NCBI GenBank assembly: GCA_947503775.1
Contig: CANNFE010000001.1
Span: 496,001 to 560,000 of the forward strand
Direction of reading: 5' to 3'
Length of the DNA stretch: 64,000 nt
Source of the DNA: an uncultured Paracoccaceae bacterium
GTDB lineage: Bacteria; Pseudomonadota; Alphaproteobacteria; Rhodobacterales; Rhodobacteraceae
Both the position numbers and the translations under genes were made by a program. Within the stretch, counting starts at the first letter, position 1. Every line of letters starts with the position of its first letter. Of the stretch, positions 1 through 7,333 are shown piece after piece. The notes under the pieces were generated by a model that was not told the origin of the DNA, made no database searches, and was given only the letters and a program-made list of their open reading frames with translations.

Positions 1-383
1 TCGCGCTCGCCGACGAGATCGTCGTGATGAACGACGCCCGGATCGAACAGGCAGGGCCAGCGCGCGAGGTCTTCGACGCGCCGCGCACCGCCTTCGTCGC
101 CCGCTTCATCGGGGCCCATAACGTCATCGCGCTGGCCGAAGGGCGCATCGCCATCCGCTCGGACGAGCTGCGCCTGACCGCGCCTCAGGCCGCCCGCCTC
201 GAAGGGCGCATCACCGGCATCGAATATCAGGGCACCCATGTCGCGCTGACCGCCGCCATCGCCGGCGATCAGGAAGTGACGGCCCTTCTGACGGACAGGG
301 ATTTCTTCGGCGCGCCGAAGGAGCCGGGCGAGGCGGTCGGCCTCGGCTGGGACGACCGGGCGGCACACAAGCTGCACGCCTGA
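1..383 (+). CDS. ABC transporter ATP-binding protein, C-terminal fragment (polyamine type)
   Basis: The window opens inside this gene, and the frame stays open to its left edge. The visible text begins ALADEIVVMNDARIEQ, the typical stretch after the Walker B/H-loop region of PotA/FbpC-type ATPases. It runs on through a GPAREVFDAP-like segment into a short TOBE-like tail ending near residue 120. The Walker motifs lie outside the window. It would power the importer encoded just downstream (binding protein at 417, permeases at 1756 and 2669), all on the same strand. The substrate cannot be read from the fragment. Confidence 0.85.
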   Translation, partial: ALADEIVVMNDARIEQAGPAREVFDAPRTAFVARFIGAHNVIALAEGRIAIRSDELRLTAPQAARLEGRITGIEYQGTHVALTAAIAGDQEVTALLTDRDFFGAPKEPGEAVGLGWDDRAAHKLHA

Positions 384-416
384 CAAAAAACGAAAAAACC
401 AACGGGAAACACGACT

Positions 417-1691
417 ATGACATCCATCTCAAAGGTCCGCTATTCGCGCCGCTCCATGCTCAAGACCGGCGCCGCCGCCATGGCAGGCGCCACCCTGCCC
501 GCCCCCATGGTCTGGGGTCAGCAGACAAAGGACATCACCCTGCGCCAGTTCGGCACCGGCGTGTCGAACCTCAACGACGTGGCCAACAAGGTCAAAGAGG
601 ATCTCGGCTTCACGCTGGAAATGACGGCACTGGATTCCGACAGCGTCACCCAGCGCGCCGCGACCCAGCCGGGGAGCTTCGACATCGCCGATATCGAATA
701 CTGGATCTGCAAGAAGGTCTGGCCCACGGGCAACCTGCAGGCGATGGAGACCGCGCGGATCGCCAATTACGACAAGATCGTCGGCATCTTCCGCAACGGG
801 CTTCTGACCCCGGACAGCACCATCGCCCAGGGCACCGCGCCCCATACGGTGGGGTTCGTCGAAGGCCCCGGCGGCACCGAATTCGTGGACGAGGAATCCG
901 GCTGGATGACGCTGATCCCCACGATCTACAACGCCGATACGCTGGGCATCCGCCCCGACCTGATCGGCCGCCCGATCTCCAACTGGTCCGAGCTTCTGAA
1001 CCCCGAATTCGCGGGCAAGGCGTCGATCCTCGACATCTCCTCCATCGGGATCATGGACATGGCCATGGTCTGCGAATCGATGGGAGAGATCACCTATGCC
1101 GACAAGGGCAACATGACCCGCGAGGAGATCGACCAGACCATCGCGATCTTCACCGAAGCCAAGCAGAACGGCCAGTTCCGCGCCTTCTGGAAAAGCTTCG
1201 ATGAAAGTGTCAACCTCATGGCCTCGGGCGAGGTCGTGATCCAGTCCATGTGGTCGCCCGCCATCACGGCCGTCAAATCCCGCGGCATCCCCTGCATCTA
1301 CCAGCCCCTCGAAGAGGGCTATCGCAGCTGGGGCGGCGGCATCGGCCTCTCCTCCAATCTAAGCGGCATGGAGCTCGATGCGGCCTACGACTATATCAAC
1401 TGGTATCTCTCCGGCTGGGTCGGCGGCTATCTGATGCGGCAGGGCTATTACTCTGCGGTGCCCGAGACCTCCAGGGACTTCATGACCGAAAACGAATGGG
1501 GCTACTGGTTCGAAGGCAAGGAAGCCACCGACGTCATCACCTCCCCCACCGGCGACGCGCTGGCCCAGGCCGGCGAGGTGCGCGACGGCGGCTCCTTCCA
1601 AGAGCGTATGGGCGCCGTCGCCTGCTGGAACGCGGTGATGGACGAAAACCAGTACATGGTCCGCAAATGGAACGAGTTCATCGCCGCCTGA
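417..1691 (+). CDS. Tat-exported extracellular solute-binding protein (PotD/PotF-like)
   Basis: This is a 424-aa periplasmic binding protein of a polyamine-type ABC importer. The N-terminus YSRRSMLKTGAAAMAGA is a twin-arginine signal (Arg11-Arg12) followed by a hydrophobic stretch and a likely cleavage site near VWGQ, so it is probably exported folded. The body has family features such as the WSELLNPEFAGK segment and a bilobal fold pattern. At 424 aa it is longer than classic PotD (about 350 aa). It lies 33 bases after the ATPase and 64 bases before the first permease, in one operon. The terminal racemase gene hints at a hydantoin- or amino-acid-like ligand, but that is inference. Confidence 0.85.
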   Translation: MTSISKVRYSRRSMLKTGAAAMAGATLPAPMVWGQQTKDITLRQFGTGVSNLNDVANKVKEDLGFTLEMTALDSDSVTQRAATQPGSFDIADIEYWICKKVWPTGNLQAMETARIANYDKIVGIFRNGLLTPDSTIAQGTAPHTVGFVEGPGGTEFVDEESGWMTLIPTIYNADTLGIRPDLIGRPISNWSELLNPEFAGKASILDISSIGIMDMAMVCESMGEITYADKGNMTREEIDQTIAIFTEAKQNGQFRAFWKSFDESVNLMASGEVVIQSMWSPAITAVKSRGIPCIYQPLEEGYRSWGGGIGLSSNLSGMELDAAYDYINWYLSGWVGGYLMRQGYYSAVPETSRDFMTENEWGYWFEGKEATDVITSPTGDALAQAGEVRDGGSFQERMGAVACWNAVMDENQYMVRKWNEFIAA

Positions 1692-1706
1692 TCCATCCCG
1701 GTCCCC

Positions 1707-1733
1707 GCCCCGGCCCACCTCCGGGGCCGGGGC
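1707..1733 (+). promoter_or_regulatory. GC-rich hairpin between binding-protein and permease genes
   Basis: A 10-bp perfect stem (1707-1716 GCCCCGGCCC with 1724-1733 GGGCCGGGGC) closes a 7-nt loop in the 64-base gap after the binding-protein stop codon. No T-run follows, so it is not a canonical terminator. Such hairpins often protect the upstream message from 3' exonucleases and so raise binding protein over permease. That role is inferred. Confidence 0.5.
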
Positions 1734-1755
1734 ATCCCTCTCCGACAGGCCCAGA

Positions 1756-2667
1756 ATGACCGAGCAGACCGCCTCCCTCGACGCCCCCGCCGCCGCGCGG
1801 GCCAAGCCCCGGCGCGCGCCCTCGCGCCATGCGGCCGGATGGCTTCTGGCCGCGCCGCTGGCGGCGGTCCTCGGCCTCTTTCTGGTCCTGCCGATCCTGA
1901 TGATCGCCATCGTCAGCTTCTGGGGCGCCACCGAATTCTCGATCTACCCGGCCTTCCAGTTCGACAACTACGCCTTTCTCTTCGGCTCGGACGTGACCTA
2001 CCGCGTCTTCGGCAACACGCTGAAATACGCCCTGATCACATGGCTTTTCACCCTGCTGATCGGCTTCACCGTCGCCTATTACCTGGCCTTCCACATCCGC
2101 AGCCTGACCTGGCAGATCGCGCTCTTTCTGCTCTGCACGATCCCGTTCTGGACCTCGAACATCATCCGCATGATCTCCTGGATCCCGTTTCTGGGCCGCG
2201 AGGGGATCGCCAATTCCGCGCTCCTGTCCTGGGGCGTGATCGACGCCCCGCTCGACTGGCTTCTTTTCAGCGATTTCAGCGTGATCCTGGCCTTCGTTCA
2301 CCTTTACACGCTCTTCATGGTGGTGCCGATCTTCAACACGATGATGCGGATCGACACATCCCTGATCGAAGCCGCCGTCGATGCGGGCGCGACCGGCTGG
2401 CAGGTCCTCTGGCACGTGATCGTCCCGCTCACCAAACCCGGCATCATGATCGGCACGATCTTCGTCGTCACGCTGGTCATGGGCGACTTCATCACCGTCC
2501 GCTTCATGTCCGGCTCGCAATCGGCAAATGTCGGCCGCCTGATCTCCAACGATATCGGCCTGCTGCAATACCCCTCGGCATCCGCCACGGCGGTGATCCT
2601 GCTGATCACGGTCCTGATGGTGATCGGCATCCTGCTGCGCTTCGTCGACATCCGAAAGGAGCTCTGA
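1756..2667 (+). CDS. ABC transporter permease, PotB-like
   Basis: This 303-aa inner-membrane permease is the first of two for the polyamine-type importer. It has an N-terminal cytoplasmic tail rich in Ala/Arg, then about six hydrophobic segments. The EAAVDAGATGWQVLWHVIVPLTKPG region near residues 205-225 is the EAA loop that docks on the ATPase. It is two bases from the next permease gene, whose ribosome site (AAAGGAG) lies in its 3' end. Confidence 0.9.
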   Translation: MTEQTASLDAPAAARAKPRRAPSRHAAGWLLAAPLAAVLGLFLVLPILMIAIVSFWGATEFSIYPAFQFDNYAFLFGSDVTYRVFGNTLKYALITWLFTLLIGFTVAYYLAFHIRSLTWQIALFLLCTIPFWTSNIIRMISWIPFLGREGIANSALLSWGVIDAPLDWLLFSDFSVILAFVHLYTLFMVVPIFNTMMRIDTSLIEAAVDAGATGWQVLWHVIVPLTKPGIMIGTIFVVTLVMGDFITVRFMSGSQSANVGRLISNDIGLLQYPSASATAVILLITVLMVIGILLRFVDIRKEL

Positions 2668-2668
2668 G

Positions 2669-3508
2669 ATGAAGCGCCGCCCCCGCAGCTTCTACGCGCT
2701 GACCGCCTTTTTCGCGCTCTTTCTCGTCTTCCTCTACGGTCCGACGCTGACCATCGCGATCCTCTCCTTCCAGGGCCCCCAGGGCGGCCTCACCTTTCCC
2801 ATGCGCGGCACCTCGCTCCACTGGTTCCGCGATCTCTTCGAACAGCAGGCGGTCGGAGACATCTGGGGCGCCTTCCGCCGCAGCCTCGTCCTCGGCCTGA
2901 TGGTCATGGTCACGACCATCCTCGTCTCGGTCATGGGCGGGCTGGCCTTCCGCAAACGCTTCGCCGGATCGGGCCTTCTCTTCTACCTGATCGTCACCGC
3001 GCTCGTGATCCCCTCGATCCTCGTCTCTCTCGGCGTCGGCCTGATCTTTTCCCAGGCGGGGATCCCGGTCCACTGGTCCACCTCTGGCTTCGGCGCACAG
3101 CTCACCTGGACGCTCCCCTTCGGCCTTCTGATCATGTTCGCCGTCTTCAACCGCTTCGATCCCGCCTTCGAAGAGGCCGCCCGCGATCTTGGCGCCTCCC
3201 CCTGGCAGACGATCCGCCATGTCGTCCTGCCGATCATCGCCCCTTCCCTGATCGGCGTCGCGCTCTTCGGCTTCACGCTCAGCTATGACGAATTCGCCCG
3301 CACCCTGCTGACGGCCGGCAGCTACAATACCCTGCCGCTCGAAATCTTCGGCATGACCACCAATGTCACGACCCCGGTGATCTTCGCGCTGGGCACGCTG
3401 ACGACGGCCTTCTCGTTCGGGGTGATCGGGATCTTCCTCGCCGTCTTCTGGCTCATGGGACGCCGCCGCGCCCGCCTTGGATCAGAGACGGGCAAACCCG
3501 CTCCATGA
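2669..3508 (+). CDS. ABC transporter permease, PotC-like
   Basis: This is the second permease subunit, 279 aa. It has a signal-anchor-like first segment (FYALTAFFALFLVFLYGPTL) and further membrane segments. The EEAARDLGASPWQTIRHVVLP stretch near residues 170-190 is the EAA ATPase-coupling loop. The C-terminus is short, basic and cytoplasmic. Its TGA stop overlaps the ATG of the racemase gene (ATGA), so the two are probably co-translated. Confidence 0.9.
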   Translation: MKRRPRSFYALTAFFALFLVFLYGPTLTIAILSFQGPQGGLTFPMRGTSLHWFRDLFEQQAVGDIWGAFRRSLVLGLMVMVTTILVSVMGGLAFRKRFAGSGLLFYLIVTALVIPSILVSLGVGLIFSQAGIPVHWSTSGFGAQLTWTLPFGLLIMFAVFNRFDPAFEEAARDLGASPWQTIRHVVLPIIAPSLIGVALFGFTLSYDEFARTLLTAGSYNTLPLEIFGMTTNVTTPVIFALGTLTTAFSFGVIGIFLAVFWLMGRRRARLGSETGKPAP

Positions 3509-4167
3509 CGGTCATCCTCATCAATCCCAACAGCACCGAGGCGATGACCCGCACCATGCTGGACGTCGCCCGCAGAACCGCGCCCGGCACAGTATTCGAC
3601 GCCTGGACCTCCCATCACGGCCCCGCCGCGATCCAGGGCGCCGCCGACGGAGACGCCGCCACTCCGCCGCTTCTGGATCTGATCCGGCGCGCCGATGCAA
3701 CCGGCGCCTCCGGCATCGTCATCGGCTGCTTCGACGACACCGCGCTCAAGACCGCAGCCCGCCTCGCAAGCTGCCCGGTGATCGGCCTGGGACAAGCCGC
3801 CTTTCACGCCTGCGCCCTGCGCGGCTGGCGGTTCAGCGTGGTCACGACGCTCCCCGTGTCGGTGCCGATCATCGAAGGGAATATCGCGCGCTACGGTCTA
3901 TCCGGCGCGCTTGGCCGCGTCCGCGCCTCGGGCGTGCCTGTCCTCGATCTTGAAACCGATCCCGCCAAGGCCATCGATGCGATCCTGGCAGAGGCCAAAG
4001 CGGCCCTTCAAGACGACGACATCACCGCCATCGTCCTCGGCTGCGCGGGCATGGCCAGCCTCTCGCCCAGACTGCGCGCGGCCCTGAGCGCACCGGTCAT
4101 TGACGTCGTCGAAGCCGCCGCCGGAGCCATCTCATGGCTCGCAAGCGCCCCTCATGGCCGCATCTAA
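3505..4167 (+). CDS. Aspartate/glutamate/hydantoin racemase family protein
   Basis: This 220-aa protein begins with the family signature INPNSTEAMT. It carries the two catalytic cysteines expected for cofactor-independent racemases: Cys75 in IVIGCFDD and Cys180 in IVLGCAGMA. The family includes hydantoin racemase, Asp/Glu racemase and maleate isomerase, and the sequence alone does not separate them. It overlaps the permease by four bases and ends the transporter operon, so it probably acts on an imported compound. Confidence 0.8.
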   Translation: MTVILINPNSTEAMTRTMLDVARRTAPGTVFDAWTSHHGPAAIQGAADGDAATPPLLDLIRRADATGASGIVIGCFDDTALKTAARLASCPVIGLGQAAFHACALRGWRFSVVTTLPVSVPIIEGNIARYGLSGALGRVRASGVPVLDLETDPAKAIDAILAEAKAALQDDDITAIVLGCAGMASLSPRLRAALSAPVIDVVEAAAGAISWLASAPHGRI

Positions 4168-4202
4168 GACGTCAAGACAAAGCCAATAGCCCGGCCGCAG
4201 GC

Positions 4203-4568
4203 TCACTCCCAGTCGAGAGCGCCCTTTTTCCATTCATAGGCAAAGCCCACGACGAAAACCGCGATAAAGACCATCATCGACCAAAAGGCCAGTTCCGAAA
4301 TCCCCTGAAACGCGACCGCCCAGGGCATCAGAAAGATCAGCTCCAGATCGACGACGATGAAGAGGATCGACACCAGATAGAACCGGACATCGAACTTCAT
4401 CCGCGCATCGTCGAACGCGTTGAACCCGCATTCATAGGCGCTGACCTTCTCGGGATCGGGATTGCGCACCGCAAGGATCACTGCCGCAAGGATCAGCACC
4501 AGCCCCAGCCCGATGGCCAGTCCCAGAAAAATCACGATGGGCAGGTAGTCTCTCAGCAGGTCTTCCAT
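4203..4568 (-). CDS. nuoA: NADH-quinone oxidoreductase subunit A
   Basis: This 121-aa subunit belongs to the membrane arm of respiratory complex I. It has three hydrophobic helices, and the conserved loop between the first two reads [20 protein letters not shown], with the Cys and Asp residues typical of NuoA/ND3. I chose ATG at 4568 ([10 protein letters not shown]) over an upstream in-frame codon because it gives the normal family length. nuoA normally heads the nuoA-N operon, but here the next gene downstream is the convergent racemase, so no nuoB follows. It lies last in line behind the liu genes, with a 263-base gap before it. Confidence 0.92.
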   Translation of the reverse strand: MEDLLRDYLPIVIFLGLAIGLGLVLILAAVILAVRNPDPEKVSAYECGFNAFDDARMKFDVRFYLVSILFIVVDLELIFLMPWAVAFQGISELAFWSMMVFIAVFVVGFAYEWKKGALDWE

Positions 4569-4665
4569 GGACCGGATCCTTATCCGCAATTCCGCTTCCG
4601 GTTCCTACGCCGCCCCCGGCAAAGGGTCAATGTCCCGGGCCGCGGCCGGTTAACCCATTTTGGCC

Positions 4666-4689
4666 ATCCATAAGCCGCCGCTTATGGAT
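4666..4689. promoter_or_regulatory. 24-bp palindrome upstream of nuoA
   Basis: The arms ATCCATAAGC (4666-4675) and GCTTATGGAT (4680-4689) are perfectly complementary around a 4-nt centre. The site lies about 100 bases upstream of the nuoA start, in the gap after liuC. It could be a regulator-binding site or an RNA hairpin. No T-run follows on either strand, which argues against a simple terminator. A GTTAAC lies at 4649-4654 on one side and another at 4739-4744 on the other. Confidence 0.45.
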
Positions 4690-4738
4690 CGCTTGCCTGC
4701 GACGGGCCCGCTCCCGGCCAGGCGCCACCGTACGCCGC

Positions 4739-4836
4739 GTTAACCCGGCCCTCCGGCGCGTTTGCCTCCTCCGGGATGCCGACCGGATGCCGACGTCTCT
4801 CCGACATGCCGATTTCGGCCCGAAACGGCCGTTAAC
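4739..4836. repeat. GTTAAC-bounded intergenic repeat, copy A
   Basis: A 98-base element is bounded by GTTAAC at 4739-4744 and 4831-4836, and the second one contains the TAA stop of the hydratase gene. The inside carries TTTGCCTCCTCCGGGATGCC at 4761-4780 and ATGCCG at 4776, 4787 and 4806. A second copy with the same core, boundaries and spacing is at 45752-45848. Both lie upstream of a minus-strand gene. I do not recognise the element as a named family. Confidence 0.55.
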
Positions 4837-5623
4837 CCGCCCGGTCCTCGCCGCGCATCCAAGACGCCTTGCGCTTGTCGAAAAACGCCGCCGTGCCCTC
4901 CTCGGCCTCGGCGCCATCCCAGCATTTGACCAGGGCCGCAATCGACCGCTCGACATCATCGGCCTGCCCGAAAGACCGCAAAAGCGCCTTCGCATCCGCC
5001 ACTGCTCCGGGCGCGGCCTCAAGGTAGGGCGCAACCTCCGCCTCGACGGCGTTCTCCAGCTCTGCCGCGGGCACCGCTTTGGCCAAAAGTCCAAGCGAAA
5101 CAGCCTCTTGCGCATCGAAAAGCCGCCCCGAAAAGAACACCCGACGCGCCTTCGCGATGCCCATCCGGGCGGCCACATAAGGCCCGATCGTCGCCGGGAT
5201 CAGTCCCAGCCGCACCTCGGTCAGCCCCATCTTCAGACCGTCGATCCCGACCGCCACATCACAGACCGAAACAAGGCCCACTCCGCCGCCAAAGGCATTG
5301 CCCTGCACCCGCCCGATCACCGGTTTGGGCAGCGCATCCCACGCTCCCAGCATCTCGGCCAGTTTGCGCGCCTCCCGGCCCCGAATCTGCGCATCCGCCG
5401 CCATCTGCTCGCGCATCCAGCCCAGATCCCCGCCCGCACAAAAGGACCGGCCCTCCCCGGTCAAAACCACGGCGCGCACCGCGGGGTCAGAGCTCAAATC
5501 CCCAGCAATTGCGCGCAGTTCCGCGATCATCTGCGCCGACAGCGCATTGTGCTTGTCGGCGCGATCCAGCGTCACCCGGGCCACGCCGCGCCCATCCATG
5601 TCGACCCGTACCGTCTTGCTCAT
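4832..5623 (-). CDS. liuC: Methylglutaconyl-CoA hydratase / enoyl-CoA hydratase family protein
   Basis: This 263-aa crotonase-fold enzyme probably hydrates 3-methylglutaconyl-CoA to HMG-CoA in leucine degradation. The oxyanion-hole segments are SFCAGGDLGWM (near residues 60-70) and GNAFGGGVGLVSVCD (near 108-122). It ends with a basic KRKASWMRGE tail. The start ATG is preceded by GGAGGG. The specific substrate is inferred from its place among the acyl-CoA carboxylase, isovaleryl-CoA dehydrogenase and HMG-CoA lyase genes. Confidence 0.85.
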   Translation of the reverse strand: MSKTVRVDMDGRGVARVTLDRADKHNALSAQMIAELRAIAGDLSSDPAVRAVVLTGEGRSFCAGGDLGWMREQMAADAQIRGREARKLAEMLGAWDALPKPVIGRVQGNAFGGGVGLVSVCDVAVGIDGLKMGLTEVRLGLIPATIGPYVAARMGIAKARRVFFSGRLFDAQEAVSLGLLAKAVPAAELENAVEAEVAPYLEAAPGAVADAKALLRSFGQADDVERSIAALVKCWDGAEAEEGTAAFFDKRKASWMRGEDRAG

Positions 5624-5747
5624 CTGCCCTCCGTCCGCCGCTTGCGGAACCTGTTAACGTCTTTGCCCCAAAATCCACCCTGCAAGACCCGATTCGCAGC
5701 CCGCACCACATCCAGAACGAAATTCCTTCGTTCATTAACCTTAACGC

Positions 5748-6611
5748 TTATCCCGCCTTCATCGCCAAGGCTCTCTCCCCGACCCGCGCCAGCGCATCCC
5801 GGTCGATCCCGGTCTCAAGACCAAGCGCCGCCATCCGCGCCACAACCGCCTCGGTCGCCACATTCCCCGGCGCGCCAGGCGCATAAGGGCACCCTCCAAG
5901 GCCCCCCACCGCGGCGTCGAAAACCCGTAGCCCGGCCTCCAGAGAGGCTTCGATATTCGCGATCGCCCGCCCCCCGGTATCGTGAAAATGCCCCGCCAAG
6001 GCCGCCGCCGGAGCCACCTCGAGAACCGCATCGAGCATCTTCGACACGCTCTGCGGATCGCCCGCCCCGATCGTATCGCCCAGCGAGACCTCCATCGGCG
6101 CCAGCGCCCTGAGCCGCGCCACGACAGACGCCACCGCCCCCGGCGCTACCTCCCCGTCAAACGGGCAGCGGATCACGCAGGACACATAGCCCCGCACCGG
6201 CACACCCGCCGCAAGGGCAGCCTCCACAACTGCACCAACCCGCTGAAAACTCTCGTCAATCGAGGCATTCAGGTTCGCTCGGCTGAACCCCTCCGTCGCC
6301 GACACAAAGACCGCGATCTCCCCGTCGAACCCCTCCTGAACGGCCTCCAGATACCGCTCGAAGCCTGTCAGGTTCGGCACAAGAACCCCGTACCGCAGAC
6401 CGTCCAGACGCGGCACCGCCGCCACGATCTCGGCGGTCCCCGCCATCTGCGGCACCCATTTGGGCGAGACGAAACTGCCGATCTCGATCCGGCTCAGACC
6501 GGTCCGGGCCAGCGCTTCGATCAACCCCAGCTTCTCGCCCACCGGGATGATCCGCGCCTCGTTCTGAAGCCCGTCCCGCGGCCCCATCTCGTAGATCCGA
6601 ACCCCGTCCAT
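5748..6611 (-). CDS. liuE: Hydroxymethylglutaryl-CoA lyase
   Basis: This 287-aa TIM-barrel lyase splits HMG-CoA into acetyl-CoA and acetoacetate, the last step of leucine catabolism. Visible motifs are the N-terminal EMGPRDGLQNE with the metal-binding Asp, the GHFHDTGG metal-binding histidines, and the C-terminal loop GGLGGCPYAPGAPGN with the catalytic Cys. ATG at 6611 is used; a GTG lies one codon upstream. The 124-base gap to liuC contains GTTAAC at 5653 and no other clear signal. Confidence 0.92.
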   Translation of the reverse strand: MDGVRIYEMGPRDGLQNEARIIPVGEKLGLIEALARTGLSRIEIGSFVSPKWVPQMAGTAEIVAAVPRLDGLRYGVLVPNLTGFERYLEAVQEGFDGEIAVFVSATEGFSRANLNASIDESFQRVGAVVEAALAAGVPVRGYVSCVIRCPFDGEVAPGAVASVVARLRALAPMEVSLGDTIGAGDPQSVSKMLDAVLEVAPAAALAGHFHDTGGRAIANIEASLEAGLRVFDAAVGGLGGCPYAPGAPGNVATEAVVARMAALGLETGIDRDALARVGERALAMKAG

Positions 6612-6620
6612 CACGGGGCT

Positions 6621-6646
6621 CTCTTCATCTTGTCATAAATATGCAT
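6621..6646 (-). repeat. Short dispersed intergenic motif (copy 1)
   Basis: The plus strand reads TCATCTTGTCATAAATATG at 6625-6643, between the GST and HMG-CoA lyase genes. Nearly the same words occur at 22421-22455 and, more loosely, at 41153-41176, always oriented the same way relative to a minus-strand gene just downstream. It may be a degenerate terminator or processing element. Confidence 0.4.
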
Positions 6647-6661
6647 GACCGGCACCCGCGA

Positions 6662-7330
6662 TCAGGCGCCCGGCTGGGCCGGCCAGGCGGGGTAGAAGTC
6701 ACGCTCATAAAGCCGCTTGCCCTCTCCCGGCAGGCTCGCCTGGAAGGCCTCGCGCTCGGCGCAGCGTCCGTACCATGCGGCAAGCTCCTCAAAAGGCTCG
6801 ATTTCCGTGAAATGCCGCGCCATGTAGACCGCCTGCCCGACCGAGATATCGGCGGCCGAAAATCCGCCCTCCAGCAGCCAGTCCTGTCCGCCCAGAGCCT
6901 GCTCGATCGCTTCATAGCATTTGCCGATCCGGGCCGCTTCCAGCTTCATCACGATGGGCGAGCGCATCGCGTCCTCATAAAGCATCACATGTTGCTGCGT
7001 GAGCGTCGCCGCATGCTGGCTGATCGTCTCTGCGAAATGGACCCAGACCAGCCAGTCGCGCCGCTCCGCCTTGCCGGGCAGACGCCCCAGACCAGCCTTG
7101 GGATAGCGCTCGCACAGATATTCGGTGATCGCGCCTGTCTCGAACATCACATCCCCGTCGATCTCGAGCGCCGGAACCCGCCCCGCCGGGCTTTTCTCAA
7201 GGAAATCAGGGGCTCGCAGCGCCTTTCCAAAGCGATGGAGTACAATCTCAAAGGGCACCCCGATCTCGTTCAACAGCCAGAGCGTCCGCATCGAACGGGT
7301 CTGCGGGCAGTGATGCAGACGAATATCCAA
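6662..7330 (-). CDS. Glutathione S-transferase family protein
   Basis: This 222-aa protein has a thioredoxin-like N-terminal half (LHHCPQTRSMRTLWLLNE, later PAGRVPALEIDGDVMFETGAITEYL with the glutathione-binding E-T/S pair) and an alpha-helical C-terminal half. The start appears to be TTG at 7330, three bases after the mccA stop and behind GAGGAG inside the mccA end. No other in-frame start precedes the conserved N-terminus. A GST inside a leucine operon is unexpected, and its substrate is unknown. Confidence 0.85.
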   Translation of the reverse strand: MDIRLHHCPQTRSMRTLWLLNEIGVPFEIVLHRFGKALRAPDFLEKSPAGRVPALEIDGDVMFETGAITEYLCERYPKAGLGRLPGKAERRDWLVWVHFAETISQHAATLTQQHVMLYEDAMRSPIVMKLEAARIGKCYEAIEQALGGQDWLLEGGFSAADISVGQAVYMARHFTEIEPFEELAAWYGRCAEREAFQASLPGEGKRLYERDFYPAWPAQPGA

Positions 7331-7333
7331 ACC

